Positions 7,886 to 16,477 of a stretch of 40,709 nucleotides of DNA are shown here, piece by piece. The stretch comes from a virus. The stretch spans positions 1-40,709 of IMG/VR virus record IMGVR_UViG_3300035142_000014, one strand, 5' to 3'. Position 1 is the stretch's first letter. Every line of letters starts with the position of its first letter. Under the pieces are notes generated by a model, which saw only the letters and a program-made list of their open reading frames with translations, ran no database searches and was not told the DNA's origin. Made by a program: the position numbers and the translations under genes.

Positions 7886-8402
7886 GGCAACTGCCATAGA
7901 GTCCGCCCGCTCGATCCTGGCCACGGCTACGGGGCTGTCTGTCCTGTACGCCCAACAGCCCGAGGCGACCGCGTTTCGGCCCACGGCGGCCAACTACCTG
8001 ACTCTCGAGGCCTTGGCTGACGCCAACGTCGGGAGCGTACCGCGCCCATTCATGGACGCGACGCAAGACGATGACGGCATTCCGAACCCGCTGACCCTGA
8101 CGCATTACCAGCGCCGTCGAACCACGCTCCAACTGTCTTACTGGGGAGCCGGGGCCGCCGACGCGCTGATCAACCTCCACCTAGCCCTGAATACAGCCAC
8201 GGTCCGGGCGTCGCTTCGCGCGGCTGAAATCGGGCTCCATGTGGTCGGGGATACCGTGGAGGACAACGATGCCCAGCGGGACACGACACACGAGCCCGCT
8301 GCGACGCAGGACCTACACCTGTATTGGGTGGCCACAAAGGATGAGGACCTCCACCCGATCGAAACCATTACGAGCTCGGAGACTCTGAACGATCCGAGCT
8401 AG
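7878..8402 (+). CDS. Neck / tail terminator protein (gp12-like)
   Basis: 174-residue protein, ATG 7878. The opening MSRATAIESARSILATATGL and a central QRRRTTLQLSYWG with a later AEIGLHVVGDTV are characteristic of the neck terminator family found before the sheath gene in Bcep-like and related myophages. It would cap the tail tube and sheath where they meet the head. The 8-base overlap with the preceding gene supports coupling. Confidence 0.65.
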   Translation: MSRATAIESARSILATATGLSVLYAQQPEATAFRPTAANYLTLEALADANVGSVPRPFMDATQDDDGIPNPLTLTHYQRRRTTLQLSYWGAGAADALINLHLALNTATVRASLRAAEIGLHVVGDTVEDNDAQRDTTHEPAATQDLHLYWVATKDEDLHPIETITSSETLNDPS

Positions 8403-8413
8403 GAGCTTAGGCC

Positions 8414-9484
8414 ATGGCAACGGCGAATTTCAACAGCGACATCACGGTCAATCTCTATACGACCGCCCAGTCCGTGGATCGGACCGTGTTCGGGGTCGGC
8501 GCCATCGCCACAGAAGGCGTGGAGGCCGGATTCACGGAGACCTACCGGGTCTATGAGAGCAATACCGAGGTGCAGCAGGACTCGGACGTGGGCACCGTGG
8601 GCAAGGCCGCTGCGGCGGCTTACTACGCCCAGCCCCAACACCCGAAAAAGCTGATCATCATCTCGGCCGACTACGAGACGGTGGCCACCGGCGAGCTCGG
8701 CACCAGCCTGGATGCGGCCTACGCGGACATCCAGGAGGCCGGGGAGGACTTCTACGGCATCTGCGTGACCAGCCGCGACGAGTACAACTTCGCGGCGCTC
8801 GCCGCATGGTGCGCGACCAACACCAAGCTGGGGTTCGTGCAGTCCGACGACTCGGACGCCTCCGGAGGCACGCCGAGCAACGACTTTGACACCCTGCAGG
8901 CGCTGAGCAACAAGCACGGGATCAGCCTCTGGCATGACGATGACGCTGAGTATGCGGACATCGCATGGATGGCCCAGGTCCTGGCGGCCGACCCGGACAA
9001 CCGCGCCAGCGTGGCCTACGACAAGACCTTGACCGGGATGACCGCCCCGGTGCTCACCAGCACCAACAAGAGCAACATCCTGGGCTACGGCGGGAACCTC
9101 TACCTGCCGTTCCTCGGCGTGGATGTCACCCGGCCCGGCAAGGCGTCCGAGGGCTCCTGGATCGACGAAGTGATCCTGCAGGACTGGATCAAGGCCCGCG
9201 TTCAGGAGGACCTGGCGCAGTACCTGATCGATCAGTCCCAGCTCGGCCGCAAGGTGCCATACACGCAGATGGGCCTGAATGAGCTCGGCGCCCAGGTCGG
9301 CGGGAGATTCCAACGCGGCGTCCAGATCGGTCACTTCGAAAAAGACTCGGTTGTCGTGACCGTCCCGGACATCGACGATGTGTCCGCCGCGACGAAGGCC
9401 AGCCGCGCCGCGACGATCGAAGCCTCGGCCACCATCACCGGCGGGATCGCCACGGTGACCGTCAACATCGGCATCACGACCTGA
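8414..9484 (+). CDS. Tail sheath protein (DUF3383 type)
   Basis: Contractile sheath subunit, which marks the phage as a myovirus. At 356 residues it belongs to the short sheath class. The N-terminus (ITVNLYTTAQSVDRTVFGVG) and the middle (AAAAYYAQPQHPKKLIII, FYGICVTSRDE, YADIAWMAQVLAADP) follow the DUF3383 pattern, and the C-terminal part has the helix WIDEVILQDWIKARVQEDLA with the inserting strand region near the end. Preceded by AGGAG at 8401-8405. Confidence 0.85.
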   Translation: MATANFNSDITVNLYTTAQSVDRTVFGVGAIATEGVEAGFTETYRVYESNTEVQQDSDVGTVGKAAAAAYYAQPQHPKKLIIISADYETVATGELGTSLDAAYADIQEAGEDFYGICVTSRDEYNFAALAAWCATNTKLGFVQSDDSDASGGTPSNDFDTLQALSNKHGISLWHDDDAEYADIAWMAQVLAADPDNRASVAYDKTLTGMTAPVLTSTNKSNILGYGGNLYLPFLGVDVTRPGKASEGSWIDEVILQDWIKARVQEDLAQYLIDQSQLGRKVPYTQMGLNELGAQVGGRFQRGVQIGHFEKDSVVVTVPDIDDVSAATKASRAATIEASATITGGIATVTVNIGITT

Positions 9485-9498
9485 TAGGAGCCTGAACA

Positions 9499-9933
9499 AT
9501 GGCAGGAGCGCGACACTATAACCTGGACGAGGTCATGCTGATCGTGGCCGGCGTCTTTGTGGATGGGTTCATCGAGGGCGACGCGATCACCGTTGCCCGA
9601 AACGCCGATCGATGGGGGCTCAAGGACTCCCATCACGGCAATTCGATGTTCTTCAAAAATCCGGCCAACAGCGGCACCGCGACGATTAAGGTCGCACAGG
9701 GAAGCCCGGCCAATGTGGCACTGCAGGCCATCCTGGACACCGACGACGCAAGCGGGCTGGGCGTCGGGCCGTTCGAGGTCCGCGACCTGAACGGGACGTC
9801 ATACGCCATCGGCGAGCGGTCCCGGCTGGTCAAGGATCCCGACATGAAATTCGCCACCGAGGCCGGGGAGGTGGAGTACATGGTCCTGATCGCAGGGCTG
9901 AAGATCAATCACGGCCAGAATCGGCTGGCGTAA
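9499..9933 (+). CDS. Tail tube protein (DUF3277 type)
   Basis: 144 residues, start ATG 9499 behind TAGGAGCC. Probable tube subunit: YNLDEVMLIVAGVFVDGF, ITVARNADRW, ATIKVAQGSPANVALQAIL and a C-terminal MKFATEAGEVEYMVLIAGL fit the DUF3277 tube family that accompanies DUF3383 sheaths. Forms hexameric rings stacked inside the sheath. Confidence 0.82.
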   Translation: MAGARHYNLDEVMLIVAGVFVDGFIEGDAITVARNADRWGLKDSHHGNSMFFKNPANSGTATIKVAQGSPANVALQAILDTDDASGLGVGPFEVRDLNGTSYAIGERSRLVKDPDMKFATEAGEVEYMVLIAGLKINHGQNRLA

Positions 9934-9958
9934 TCACCAGCCATAGGAGGGGAGTCCT

Positions 9959-10501
9959 ATGCCTAAAACCGAACGCACCACAACGATCAATGACCACGAG
10001 TACCGCATGGTTCCGCTGGGAGCAGACGCGGGCCTGGACTTCGGCCTGGAGGTGGCAGAGATCGTCGGCGGACCGGTTGGTGCTGCTATCACGGCGGCCC
10101 TGTTTTCCGGGGACGAGGACGGCGAGGATCTAGACTGGGGCGGTGTGATTTCCGCCGCGGTAAACCTGCCGGCTGCGCTTCGCAAGGCCGGGGGCTCGGC
10201 CCTGTTCGCTCGAATCTTCGCCGGGAACTTTGTCCGCCAGATTCGACCTCAGGACGCTGGCCAGGCCCACGTACTCCAACTCAAGGACGCGCTGGCCCGA
10301 GATGAAGCGTTCGGGGATGGCAACCTGGCCGAGATGTTCGAAGTGGTGGCGTGGGTCATCAAGGAAAACTACGGCCCTTTCTGGACGGCTCTCTCAGGTC
10401 GCTTTGGCGGGCTGCTACAGCAGGCAGCCGGGTGGCTCGGCGCCGACCTGACCGAGACGCTGACGAACGAGAATCCGAACGCGCCGCCGAACGGCGACTG
10501 A
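9959..10501 (+). CDS. Tail assembly chaperone
   Basis: 180-residue acidic, helical protein between tube and tape-measure genes, the position of the gpG/gpGT-type chaperone that coats the tape measure. ATG 9959 has a strong AGGAGGGGAG upstream. Residues 60-75 hold a run of acidic residues and the body has FEVVAWVIKENYGPFW. A canonical slippery heptamer, CCCTTTC, lies in the correct reading frame at 10375-10381 and the -1 frame stays open to 10686, so a frameshifted longer product is possible (see findings). Confidence 0.7.
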   Translation: MPKTERTTTINDHEYRMVPLGADAGLDFGLEVAEIVGGPVGAAITAALFSGDEDGEDLDWGGVISAAVNLPAALRKAGGSALFARIFAGNFVRQIRPQDAGQAHVLQLKDALARDEAFGDGNLAEMFEVVAWVIKENYGPFWTALSGRFGGLLQQAAGWLGADLTETLTNENPNAPPNGD

Positions 10502-10686
10502 CAGAGGTATCCAATGCGGTCAAAGTCCACCTACAGCCCGGCCGACAGTGGCGCGGGTGGGCTTGGTACCTCGTTGTCACAGCCGGCGGATACGACCCGG
10601 TGCGGGTTTCGGTGGACTGGACGATCGTGGACGTTCACACGGTGGCAGCACACCTCGCCATCCGCGGCGCCTTTGATGGAGCCTAA
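10382..10686 (+). CDS. Possible -1 frameshift extension of the tail chaperone
   Basis: The -1 frame relative to the chaperone is open from before the slippery heptamer to a TAA at 10684-10686. Its last ~60 codons read like protein (WAWYLVVTAGGYDP, SVDWTIVDVHTVAAHLAI), and no ATG, GTG or TTG starts it sensibly after the chaperone stop. A competing reading is a 58-residue ORF in the original frame, ATG 10514 to TAG 10690, with AGAGG upstream and a CTAGTG junction to the next gene. One of the two is probably real. The Arg-rich part just after the heptamer looks like shadow coding, which weakens this model. Confidence 0.4.
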
Positions 10687-10690
10687 CTAG
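10514..10690 (+). CDS. Alternative small ORF between chaperone and tape measure
   Basis: 58 codons with an AGAGG Shine-Dalgarno six bases before ATG 10514 and a TAG that overlaps the tape-measure GTG in the CTAGTG form seen at five other junctions. The product begins MRSKSTYSPADSGAGG and shows no recognisable family. GC at third positions is about equal to that of the overlapping -1 frame, so composition does not decide between them. Confidence 0.3.
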   Translation: MRSKSTYSPADSGAGGLGTSLSQPADTTRCGFRWTGRSWTFTRWQHTSPSAAPLMEPN

Positions 10691-12537
10691 TGGCCACTCT
10701 CCGCGAAATCATCACGAAGATCACTTTTCGGAGTGACTCGGGGAAGCTCAAGGCCACAGAGCAGGGGGTCCGCAAGGTCAAAAAGCGGATGTCCCAGGCC
10801 GCTAAGGAGACCCGCAAATACCGTAAGAACATGGCCCAGCTCACCGGGGCCATGAAGGCGTTCGGCGCGGCGATTGTGGCCAACAGGATCGGCAAGGCGC
10901 TGATCGGTGGGTTTGCGGATGAGGCCGACGCGGCGGCCAAGTTTTCCGACGCCACGGGGATTCTTGTCGACGACTATCTGGCCCTTGGCCATGCCGCCAA
11001 CCTGAGCGGCGTTCAGCAGGCCGAGCTTGACAAGTCCTTGATGCAGCTTTCCAATCGGGCCCTGATGGTCACGCAGGGAAACAAGACCTACGCCCGATCG
11101 TTCGCCCAACTGGGGGTTAGCGTCACCGACGCCGCCGGGAAGCTCAAGGACCCAAAGCAGCTGTTCCTCGAGATGGCGGATCAGTTTCAGAAAATGCCGG
11201 CCGGGGTCAAGAAAACCGGTCTGGCCATGCAACTGTTCGGCCGCACTGGCGCCAAACTGAACGTCATGTTTGCGAACGGGTCCAAGGGGATCCGTGAGCA
11301 GATGGAGGAGTTCAAAAAGCTTGGCGGCGGATACACCCGCGCCCAGGCGGCACAGGCCGAGCTATACAACGACCAGAAGGCACGGCTGATCGTCGCCTTG
11401 AAGGGCGTGCGGAACCAGATCGCAGTCAAGCTACTTCCGGCGATCAATCGCACCACCGAAAGGATGCTTTCCTGGGTGAGAGAGGGCGGCAACGTTTCGG
11501 CGATGCTCGCCAAGATCGAATCCGCGGCCAAGTTGGCAGCCCCGGCAATTGCGGCGCTGGTGGTCTACATGAAGCGCGGGATCCTGCTCAACTTCGCCCG
11601 CGCCGTGGGGGCCGCCGCCAACGCACTGATGCTCATGGGCAAGGCCGCGATTTGGGCCAAGCTCAAGATGGGGATCCTGTTGTTGGCGATCGGCGCGATC
11701 GTGGACGTGATGCGCCTGGCAAGCGGGCAGGAATCAGTCCTGGGTCGCATGTTTGCAGATTCACCGGAGGCCTTGGCGTCGCTGCAGGAGGTGGGCAAGG
11801 TTCTGATCGACACGTTCAAGGGCTTGGCCAAGGATCTCGGCCCCACGCTTGCGGCGGCGTTCAGTGAGATCGTTCCGGCGCTGGCCGAGGTACTCGTTGC
11901 CCTGAAGCCTGCGATCCCTGGGCTGGTCAAGATCCTGGTGCTGGTGATCAAGCTCGTTGCGTGGTGGGTGAAAAAGGTAGCTCCGATTTTCGCGTGGTTC
12001 CTCAAAATTTTCCTAAAGCCGTTGGTGTGGATCTCAAAGCTGATCGCCTACGTGGCCGACCTGATCGATGAGACGGTTGATCTCGGCCGGGCATGGGACT
12101 GGATCGCGGCAAAATTCCGCGCCGTGGTGGGGTGGCTCAAGGCCAACCTTGGAGGCGTTTTTGCGTGGGCCGCGAACATCGCAAAGGGCGCGTGGCATGG
12201 GGTCTTGATTGTATTCAACGCGATCAAGACGGCGATCGCCTGGATCCTGGACAAGTCCGAAAGGGTCGCCAAGGTGGTTAAGAACCTCGGCGCAAAGGGT
12301 GTGCTCGGCACGCTCGGCGGCGGCATTGGCAGCCTGACCGGGGCCGTGGGCAAGACTGAGGGCGGAGGCAACACCACGGTGAATCGGGCAGTGAATACCG
12401 GCCCCGTGAATGTGACGGTCAACGCCGCGCCTAACTGGAGCGGTGGCGAATTCCAGCGCCGCGTGGGGGATGCCGTGGAGGGTGCGCTGCAGCGCCGAAT
12501 CAATGACGCATGGCGCACCACGTCGGAGGTCCAGTGA
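10690..12537 (+). CDS. Tail tape measure protein
   Basis: 615-residue protein that sets tail length and probably helps DNA ejection. The basic coiled-coil N-terminus (VRKVKKRMSQAAKETRKYRK) leads into the TMP signature region (ATGILVDDYLALGHAANLSG, ALMQLSNRAL-like, QLFGRTGAKL), then hydrophobic segments at about residues 278-345 and 390-440 that may insert into membrane. The C-terminus is Gly/Asn-rich. Using 1.5 angstrom per residue, the tail would be near 90 nm. Starts with GTG in a CTAGTG junction. Confidence 0.9.
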   Translation: MATLREIITKITFRSDSGKLKATEQGVRKVKKRMSQAAKETRKYRKNMAQLTGAMKAFGAAIVANRIGKALIGGFADEADAAAKFSDATGILVDDYLALGHAANLSGVQQAELDKSLMQLSNRALMVTQGNKTYARSFAQLGVSVTDAAGKLKDPKQLFLEMADQFQKMPAGVKKTGLAMQLFGRTGAKLNVMFANGSKGIREQMEEFKKLGGGYTRAQAAQAELYNDQKARLIVALKGVRNQIAVKLLPAINRTTERMLSWVREGGNVSAMLAKIESAAKLAAPAIAALVVYMKRGILLNFARAVGAAANALMLMGKAAIWAKLKMGILLLAIGAIVDVMRLASGQESVLGRMFADSPEALASLQEVGKVLIDTFKGLAKDLGPTLAAAFSEIVPALAEVLVALKPAIPGLVKILVLVIKLVAWWVKKVAPIFAWFLKIFLKPLVWISKLIAYVADLIDETVDLGRAWDWIAAKFRAVVGWLKANLGGVFAWAANIAKGAWHGVLIVFNAIKTAIAWILDKSERVAKVVKNLGAKGVLGTLGGGIGSLTGAVGKTEGGGNTTVNRAVNTGPVNVTVNAAPNWSGGEFQRRVGDAVEGALQRRINDAWRTTSEVQ

Positions 12538-13109
12538 TGGCTGAAGCGGTCTACTATCTGGTCGACCTCACGACTTACACCACGCTGTTTGAATTCGCAA
12601 CCGAGGAAAGCGAAAAGGCCGACCTGAAGGTCACTTGGACGAAGTATCCGATCGAGGCCGGCGCCAACGTGTCTGACTTTGGGTACGTGGAGCCGAAGGA
12701 GTACGAGGTAGAGGGCTATCTCACGGCCTATCCGATGATCGGCGGCGAAAACCTGCCGGGCCTCCTGGCTGCAGACAAGGCCTTGGAGACCCTCGCTGAG
12801 GCCAAGCAACCGGTCACCTTGATCACCTACTATTGGGCCGTCCAGATCGTCCTGGATTCGGCCGAGCGCGTATCCGATGGTAGCGCCGGGAATGCGCTGA
12901 AGGTCAAGATCAAGGGGCATACCGTGGACATCCCTGGCGTGAGGTACACCAACGTCCCAGCCAAGCGGATGAAGCGCGCTGTCAAGCGGCGGGCAGCGCC
13001 GAAAAAGGCACCGGCCGGGGCGTCTCCGAAATCAACCAAGACACCATCCACGGACCCCTATAGCCCCACCAATAAGGCCTATTGGGCGAACATCGCGGCG
13101 GCGCTATGA
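12537..13109 (+). CDS. Dit-like baseplate hub-adaptor protein
   Basis: 190 residues, ATG 12537 overlapping the tape-measure TGA (TGATG). The conserved part is VTWTKYPIEAGANVSDFGYV with EYEVEGYLTAYP, the pattern (target-strand, 'hPVE.Ga.isDh', 'G') of the Dit-like N-terminal domain in small-baseplate myophages. It would ring the tube end and anchor the hub. The last 60 residues are basic and Ala/Pro/Lys-rich, ending in NKAYWANIAAAL. Confidence 0.7.
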   Translation: MAEAVYYLVDLTTYTTLFEFATEESEKADLKVTWTKYPIEAGANVSDFGYVEPKEYEVEGYLTAYPMIGGENLPGLLAADKALETLAEAKQPVTLITYYWAVQIVLDSAERVSDGSAGNALKVKIKGHTVDIPGVRYTNVPAKRMKRAVKRRAAPKKAPAGASPKSTKTPSTDPYSPTNKAYWANIAAAL

Positions 13110-13483
13110 TCTACTGGATTCCCCCATACGAGCCCGACGAAGTCTATCCGGTCTACGATCACACGGTCGACTTGGGCGACGTTGAATACAGCTACACCCT
13201 GACCTACCGTGAAAGGCAGGATGGGTGGTATCTGGATCTCTACGATGCAGACGGCGAAGCCCTTGTGACCGGCAAGCGGCTTTCGATCGACGTCCCGGTG
13301 CTCTGGCGCCACGTAAAGGACGGCATGCCGTCCGGCGGCCAGATCGTTGTGATCGATACGGCGAACACAGGCACCGATCCGACCTACGAGGATCTAGGCT
13401 ATCGCGTAAAGCTAGCGTGGATCCTGGAGGCGGACTATCCGGACGCATCCGTTGACTACGGTGTCACGATCGAGGTTACCTAG
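13106..13483 (+). CDS. Baseplate plug-like protein (Pam3 gp18 / DUF6983-like)
   Basis: 125 residues. The core YSYTLTYRERQDGWYLDLYD, ADGEALVTGKRL and a final LGYRVKLAWI form the 'y...yR...gWyldlyda.G..i..G..l' pattern of a baseplate family typified by the cyanophage Pam3 plug. It probably sits at the baseplate centre near the spike. ATG overlaps the previous TGA. Confidence 0.6.
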   Translation: MIYWIPPYEPDEVYPVYDHTVDLGDVEYSYTLTYRERQDGWYLDLYDADGEALVTGKRLSIDVPVLWRHVKDGMPSGGQIVVIDTANTGTDPTYEDLGYRVKLAWILEADYPDASVDYGVTIEVT

Positions 13484-14289
13484 TGACGACGATCCAGGAC
13501 AGACGCCTGATCGTCAAGGTGGGCCTACCGGCCGGGCTTGCTCAGACCTGGACCGACCTTCACATGGAGGTGGAGACCGAGTCCGTCAATGGATCCACGC
13601 CGAACAAGTGCAGGGTGAAGATCTGGAATCTGTCGCCCACGTCGCTAACGTTCTTGCGCCAGAAAAAGCTGATCCTACAGGTCCTGGCCGGCAGTCCGAT
13701 CCCGAGCTCCATCTTTGCGGGAGACATAGACAAGCGAGGCGTCAAGACGACGATTCAGGGGCCCGACCAGATCACGGAGATCAGCGCCAAGGATGGCGGG
13801 GAGATCATCCGGAACAAGATTTTCACCGCGTCCTATCCGCCCGGCACTACGCGCAGCCAGGTACTGACGGACCTCCTGGCCCAGGCTAATCTGATCCGCG
13901 GCTACATCGATCCGCTGATCGCTGAGCGAGTCTACAAGGGCCCGGTGGCGTGGGCGGCCCCGGTGCGGAATGTACTCCATGAGCTCTACGCCCCAGAGGG
14001 CGCTCTGTGGTCCATCCAGGACGGCGTACTCCAGGTCCTGCATATCGGTAGCCCGCTACCCGGAAGCGCGCTCCTGGTGACGTCTGGGACGGGTCTCATG
14101 GGGTCGCCCACGGTCACCGACAAGGGGATCGACCTCAAGATGGTGCTAAATCCCGCGATCAAGCCCGGGGGGCTGTTGTCCGTCCAGAGCCGGGTGGCGA
14201 CTGGCGCCTATACGGTGTCAAAAATTCAACACCGCGCACACCGCACCGGGCTGGTGTGGGAGTCTCTGATCCAGGCGAGGCCGCAATGA
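13483..14289 (+). CDS. Baseplate hub protein (gp27/gp44-like)
   Basis: 268 residues, GTG start in a CTAGTG junction. The beginning LIVKVGLPAGLAQTWTDLHM and KCRVKIWNLSPTSLTFLRQK are typical of hub proteins in Bcep/Mu-type baseplates, where an early 'v.vyNL...t...l' motif is conserved. The middle has FAGDIDKRGVKTT and the tail end carries the usual 'v.GaY.V.kieh.gd..g..w.t' pattern (TGAYTVSKIQHRAHRTGLVW). It forms the trimeric hub holding the spike. Confidence 0.75.
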   Translation: MTTIQDRRLIVKVGLPAGLAQTWTDLHMEVETESVNGSTPNKCRVKIWNLSPTSLTFLRQKKLILQVLAGSPIPSSIFAGDIDKRGVKTTIQGPDQITEISAKDGGEIIRNKIFTASYPPGTTRSQVLTDLLAQANLIRGYIDPLIAERVYKGPVAWAAPVRNVLHELYAPEGALWSIQDGVLQVLHIGSPLPGSALLVTSGTGLMGSPTVTDKGIDLKMVLNPAIKPGGLLSVQSRVATGAYTVSKIQHRAHRTGLVWESLIQARPQ

Positions 14290-14939
14290 GCGATCCGACC
14301 CTCGAGGACCTGTTCCGGCGGATGATCGACGATGCCAACGGTACGCAGATCGGGGCCGTGCCGGCCACGGTGACGAAGTACACCCCGGCCACCCAGCGAT
14401 GCGACGCCAAGCCTCTGGCTCAGATGGCGACGGACGGAAGCGGGACCCTTCGGCCCCTGCCGATCTGCAGGGAGGTGCCCGTGGTGTGGCCGAGCGGGGC
14501 AGGGTGGGCGATCACCGGGCCGATGGCCGTGGGGGATATTGTATGGCTGCAGCCGGCCGGGTGCGATATCAGCGCCTGGGCACAGAACGGCACGCCGGAC
14601 GCCACCGACGCGGATCCGCGCTGGAACAGCCTGTCTGACGTGGTGGCCCTGCCGGGGTTGCGGCCTGTCACGGATCCGTTGACGTCGGACCAGTATAGCG
14701 CGGCGGCACTCGTGGTGGCGGCAGCCTCGGTCCTGCTCGGGGACTCCACGGCGACGGATAGGGTAGGGCTTGCGGGCCTGATCTATGCCGAGTTGACCAA
14801 GATCGAGACGGCCCTAAGCACGCACACCCACGCGGGGGTAACCACAGGCGTGGGTACAAGCGGAACGCCGGCGGCCCCGCCCTACGTGAAGCCCGCCAAC
14901 GCCGCCGCCATCGGCGCGGGGAAGGTGTACGCAATATGA
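14286..14939 (+). CDS. Baseplate spike protein (Gp138/gpV-like)
   Basis: 217 residues, start ATG 14286 inside the previous stop (ATGA). Residues 10-110 match an OB-fold spike N-domain: RRMIDDANGTQIGAVPATVT, LPICREVPVVWPSGAGWAIT and VGDIVWLQ. The C-terminal part contains LSTHTHAGVTTGVGTSGTP, the His-x-His spike segment in which paired histidines bind iron in related tips. It pierces the host outer membrane. Confidence 0.85.
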   Translation: MSDPTLEDLFRRMIDDANGTQIGAVPATVTKYTPATQRCDAKPLAQMATDGSGTLRPLPICREVPVVWPSGAGWAITGPMAVGDIVWLQPAGCDISAWAQNGTPDATDADPRWNSLSDVVALPGLRPVTDPLTSDQYSAAALVVAAASVLLGDSTATDRVGLAGLIYAELTKIETALSTHTHAGVTTGVGTSGTPAAPPYVKPANAAAIGAGKVYAI

Positions 14940-15292
14940 AGGATCTGAAGCTCGACCCGGACACCTGGGATCTGGCCTACGAGGAAGGCGACCTAGTGAT
15001 CATCGAGGACCAGGACGTGGTGGAGCAGTCGATCAAGATCGCGCTCCTGACCCAACTCGGGGAATGGGCCTACGATACCGACGCCGGGACGGCCTGGATC
15101 GGGCAGATCATGGGCCGCGGGGTCCCGGACGCGGCGATCGAGGCTGAGATCCGGCGTGTGGTGCTCGCTGTGGAGGGCGTGACCGAAGTATCGGACCTGA
15201 CGATCGTCCGGGACGTTCTGACCCGTAATGTATCAATAACGGTCTATGCGGCTACGATTTACGGTGATGCCGAGGCATCGCTGACGGTGTGA
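14936..15292 (+). CDS. Baseplate wedge protein, gp25/W-like
   Basis: 118 residues. VVEQSIKIALLTQLGEWAYD followed by GTAWIGQIMG gives the gp25-like lysozyme-related wedge fold, whose 'E.r' region lies in the middle helices. This protein starts sheath polymerisation in contractile tails. Its 3' end carries promoter-like motif copy 3. Overlaps the spike gene by 4 bases. Confidence 0.85.
   Translation: MKDLKLDPDTWDLAYEEGDLVIIEDQDVVEQSIKIALLTQLGEWAYDTDAGTAWIGQIMGRGVPDAAIEAEIRRVVLAVEGVTEVSDLTIVRDVLTRNVSITVYAATIYGDAEASLTV
15225..15258 (+). promoter_or_regulatory. Bipartite promoter-like motif, copy 3
   Basis: GTAATGTATCAA, 15 bases, CTACGAT, the same boxes and spacing as copy 2. It lies inside the end of the gp25-like gene, 37 bases before the J-like start. 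The intervening 15 bases differ from copy 2, so the match is not a simple duplication. Inferred internal promoter for baseplate, fibre and lysis genes. Confidence 0.55.
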
Positions 15293-15295
15293 TCC

Positions 15296-16477
15296 ATGGC
15301 AACAAGCCCCAGCCTAGATAGTACCGGCCTGACTGTTTTGCGCACTGCAGAGGTGCGAGAAAACATGGTAGAGGCGATCCTGGCCTCCAGCCAATTCGGT
15401 GCCGATGCCCAGGTGGGGAGCGATAAGGTGCTCGGTCAGATCCTGGACGTTGCGGCCGACCCGATCGGGCAGTGCTACGAGACGATCCAGAGCCTCTACG
15501 ACGGATTCGACCCGGACGGCGCGATCGGGACGCTCCTGGAGAACATCGCCGGGCTTACCGGCCTGACCCGTCAGGTGGCCACCTACAGCACGGCCACCTT
15601 GACCCTGGGCGGCACCCCGGGCACGGTGATCGCCGCCGGCAAGCGGTCGCGTGTGCCCGATGGTGGGATCTTCGCCCTGAACGAGGACGCAACGATCGGC
15701 GTCGGCGGGACGGTAGACGCGGCGGCAACCTGCACCACGGCGGGCGCGGTAGAGGCCGCAGCGGGGAGTATCACGGAGATCGTTGACGCGGTGAGCGGGT
15801 GGACATCGGTTACCAATGCGGCCGAGGCCACCGAAGGCGATCCGATCGAAACGGATACCGCACTACGGACCCGTCGAGAGTCCACGTTCAGCGCTGGTGG
15901 TAGTTGCATCCCCATGAGCCTGGCCGCCGCGCTCGAGCGGCTGGACTTCGTGACCTCGGCCAACGTTATCAGTAACGACACAAGCGCCACCGTGGACGGC
16001 GTCCCGGCGCACTCGTTCCGTACGGTGATCTATCCGACGATCACCGACGCGGACGATCTGGAGACCATCGCCCAGACGATCTGGCTCCACAAGCCCGCCG
16101 GGATCGAGTCCTACGGGACGGACAAGTCCGCCACGGTAACCAACGCCTACGACTACAGCTATACCGTCAAGTGGGACTGGGCCACCACTTTGACCATGCA
16201 TGCCAACATCGCGATCACCGTGGGCTCGGACTACCCGGCCACGGGCGACGCGCTTGTGAAGGCCGCGATCGAGGCCTGGGGCGATGCGCTCGGCCTTGCC
16301 GGGGACGCGCACAACGCCGGCCTGATCGCGGCCGTCATGGCTGCAGTCCCCGGCATCCAGGTGTTTACCACGGCTCAAGTCAAAGAGGCGGCCGGGGCCT
16401 ACGCCAATAGTTACGACGTGGACTCGGACGAGATCACGAGTTGGGACACGGCCAACATCACGGTGGTGTCTACATGA
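15296..16477 (+). CDS. Baseplate wedge protein J-like
   Basis: 393 residues. Landmarks of the Baseplate_J family: the start ...VRENMVEAILASSQFGADAQ, LLENIAGLTGLTRQ, ATLTLGGTPGTVIAAG, EATEGDPIETDTALRTRRE and the C-terminal repeat region with ALVKAAIEAWGDALGLAGD. It forms the wedge linking hub to fibres together with the I-like protein. Confidence 0.9.
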   Translation: MATSPSLDSTGLTVLRTAEVRENMVEAILASSQFGADAQVGSDKVLGQILDVAADPIGQCYETIQSLYDGFDPDGAIGTLLENIAGLTGLTRQVATYSTATLTLGGTPGTVIAAGKRSRVPDGGIFALNEDATIGVGGTVDAAATCTTAGAVEAAAGSITEIVDAVSGWTSVTNAAEATEGDPIETDTALRTRRESTFSAGGSCIPMSLAAALERLDFVTSANVISNDTSATVDGVPAHSFRTVIYPTITDADDLETIAQTIWLHKPAGIESYGTDKSATVTNAYDYSYTVKWDWATTLTMHANIAITVGSDYPATGDALVKAAIEAWGDALGLAGDAHNAGLIAAVMAAVPGIQVFTTAQVKEAAGAYANSYDVDSDEITSWDTANITVVST

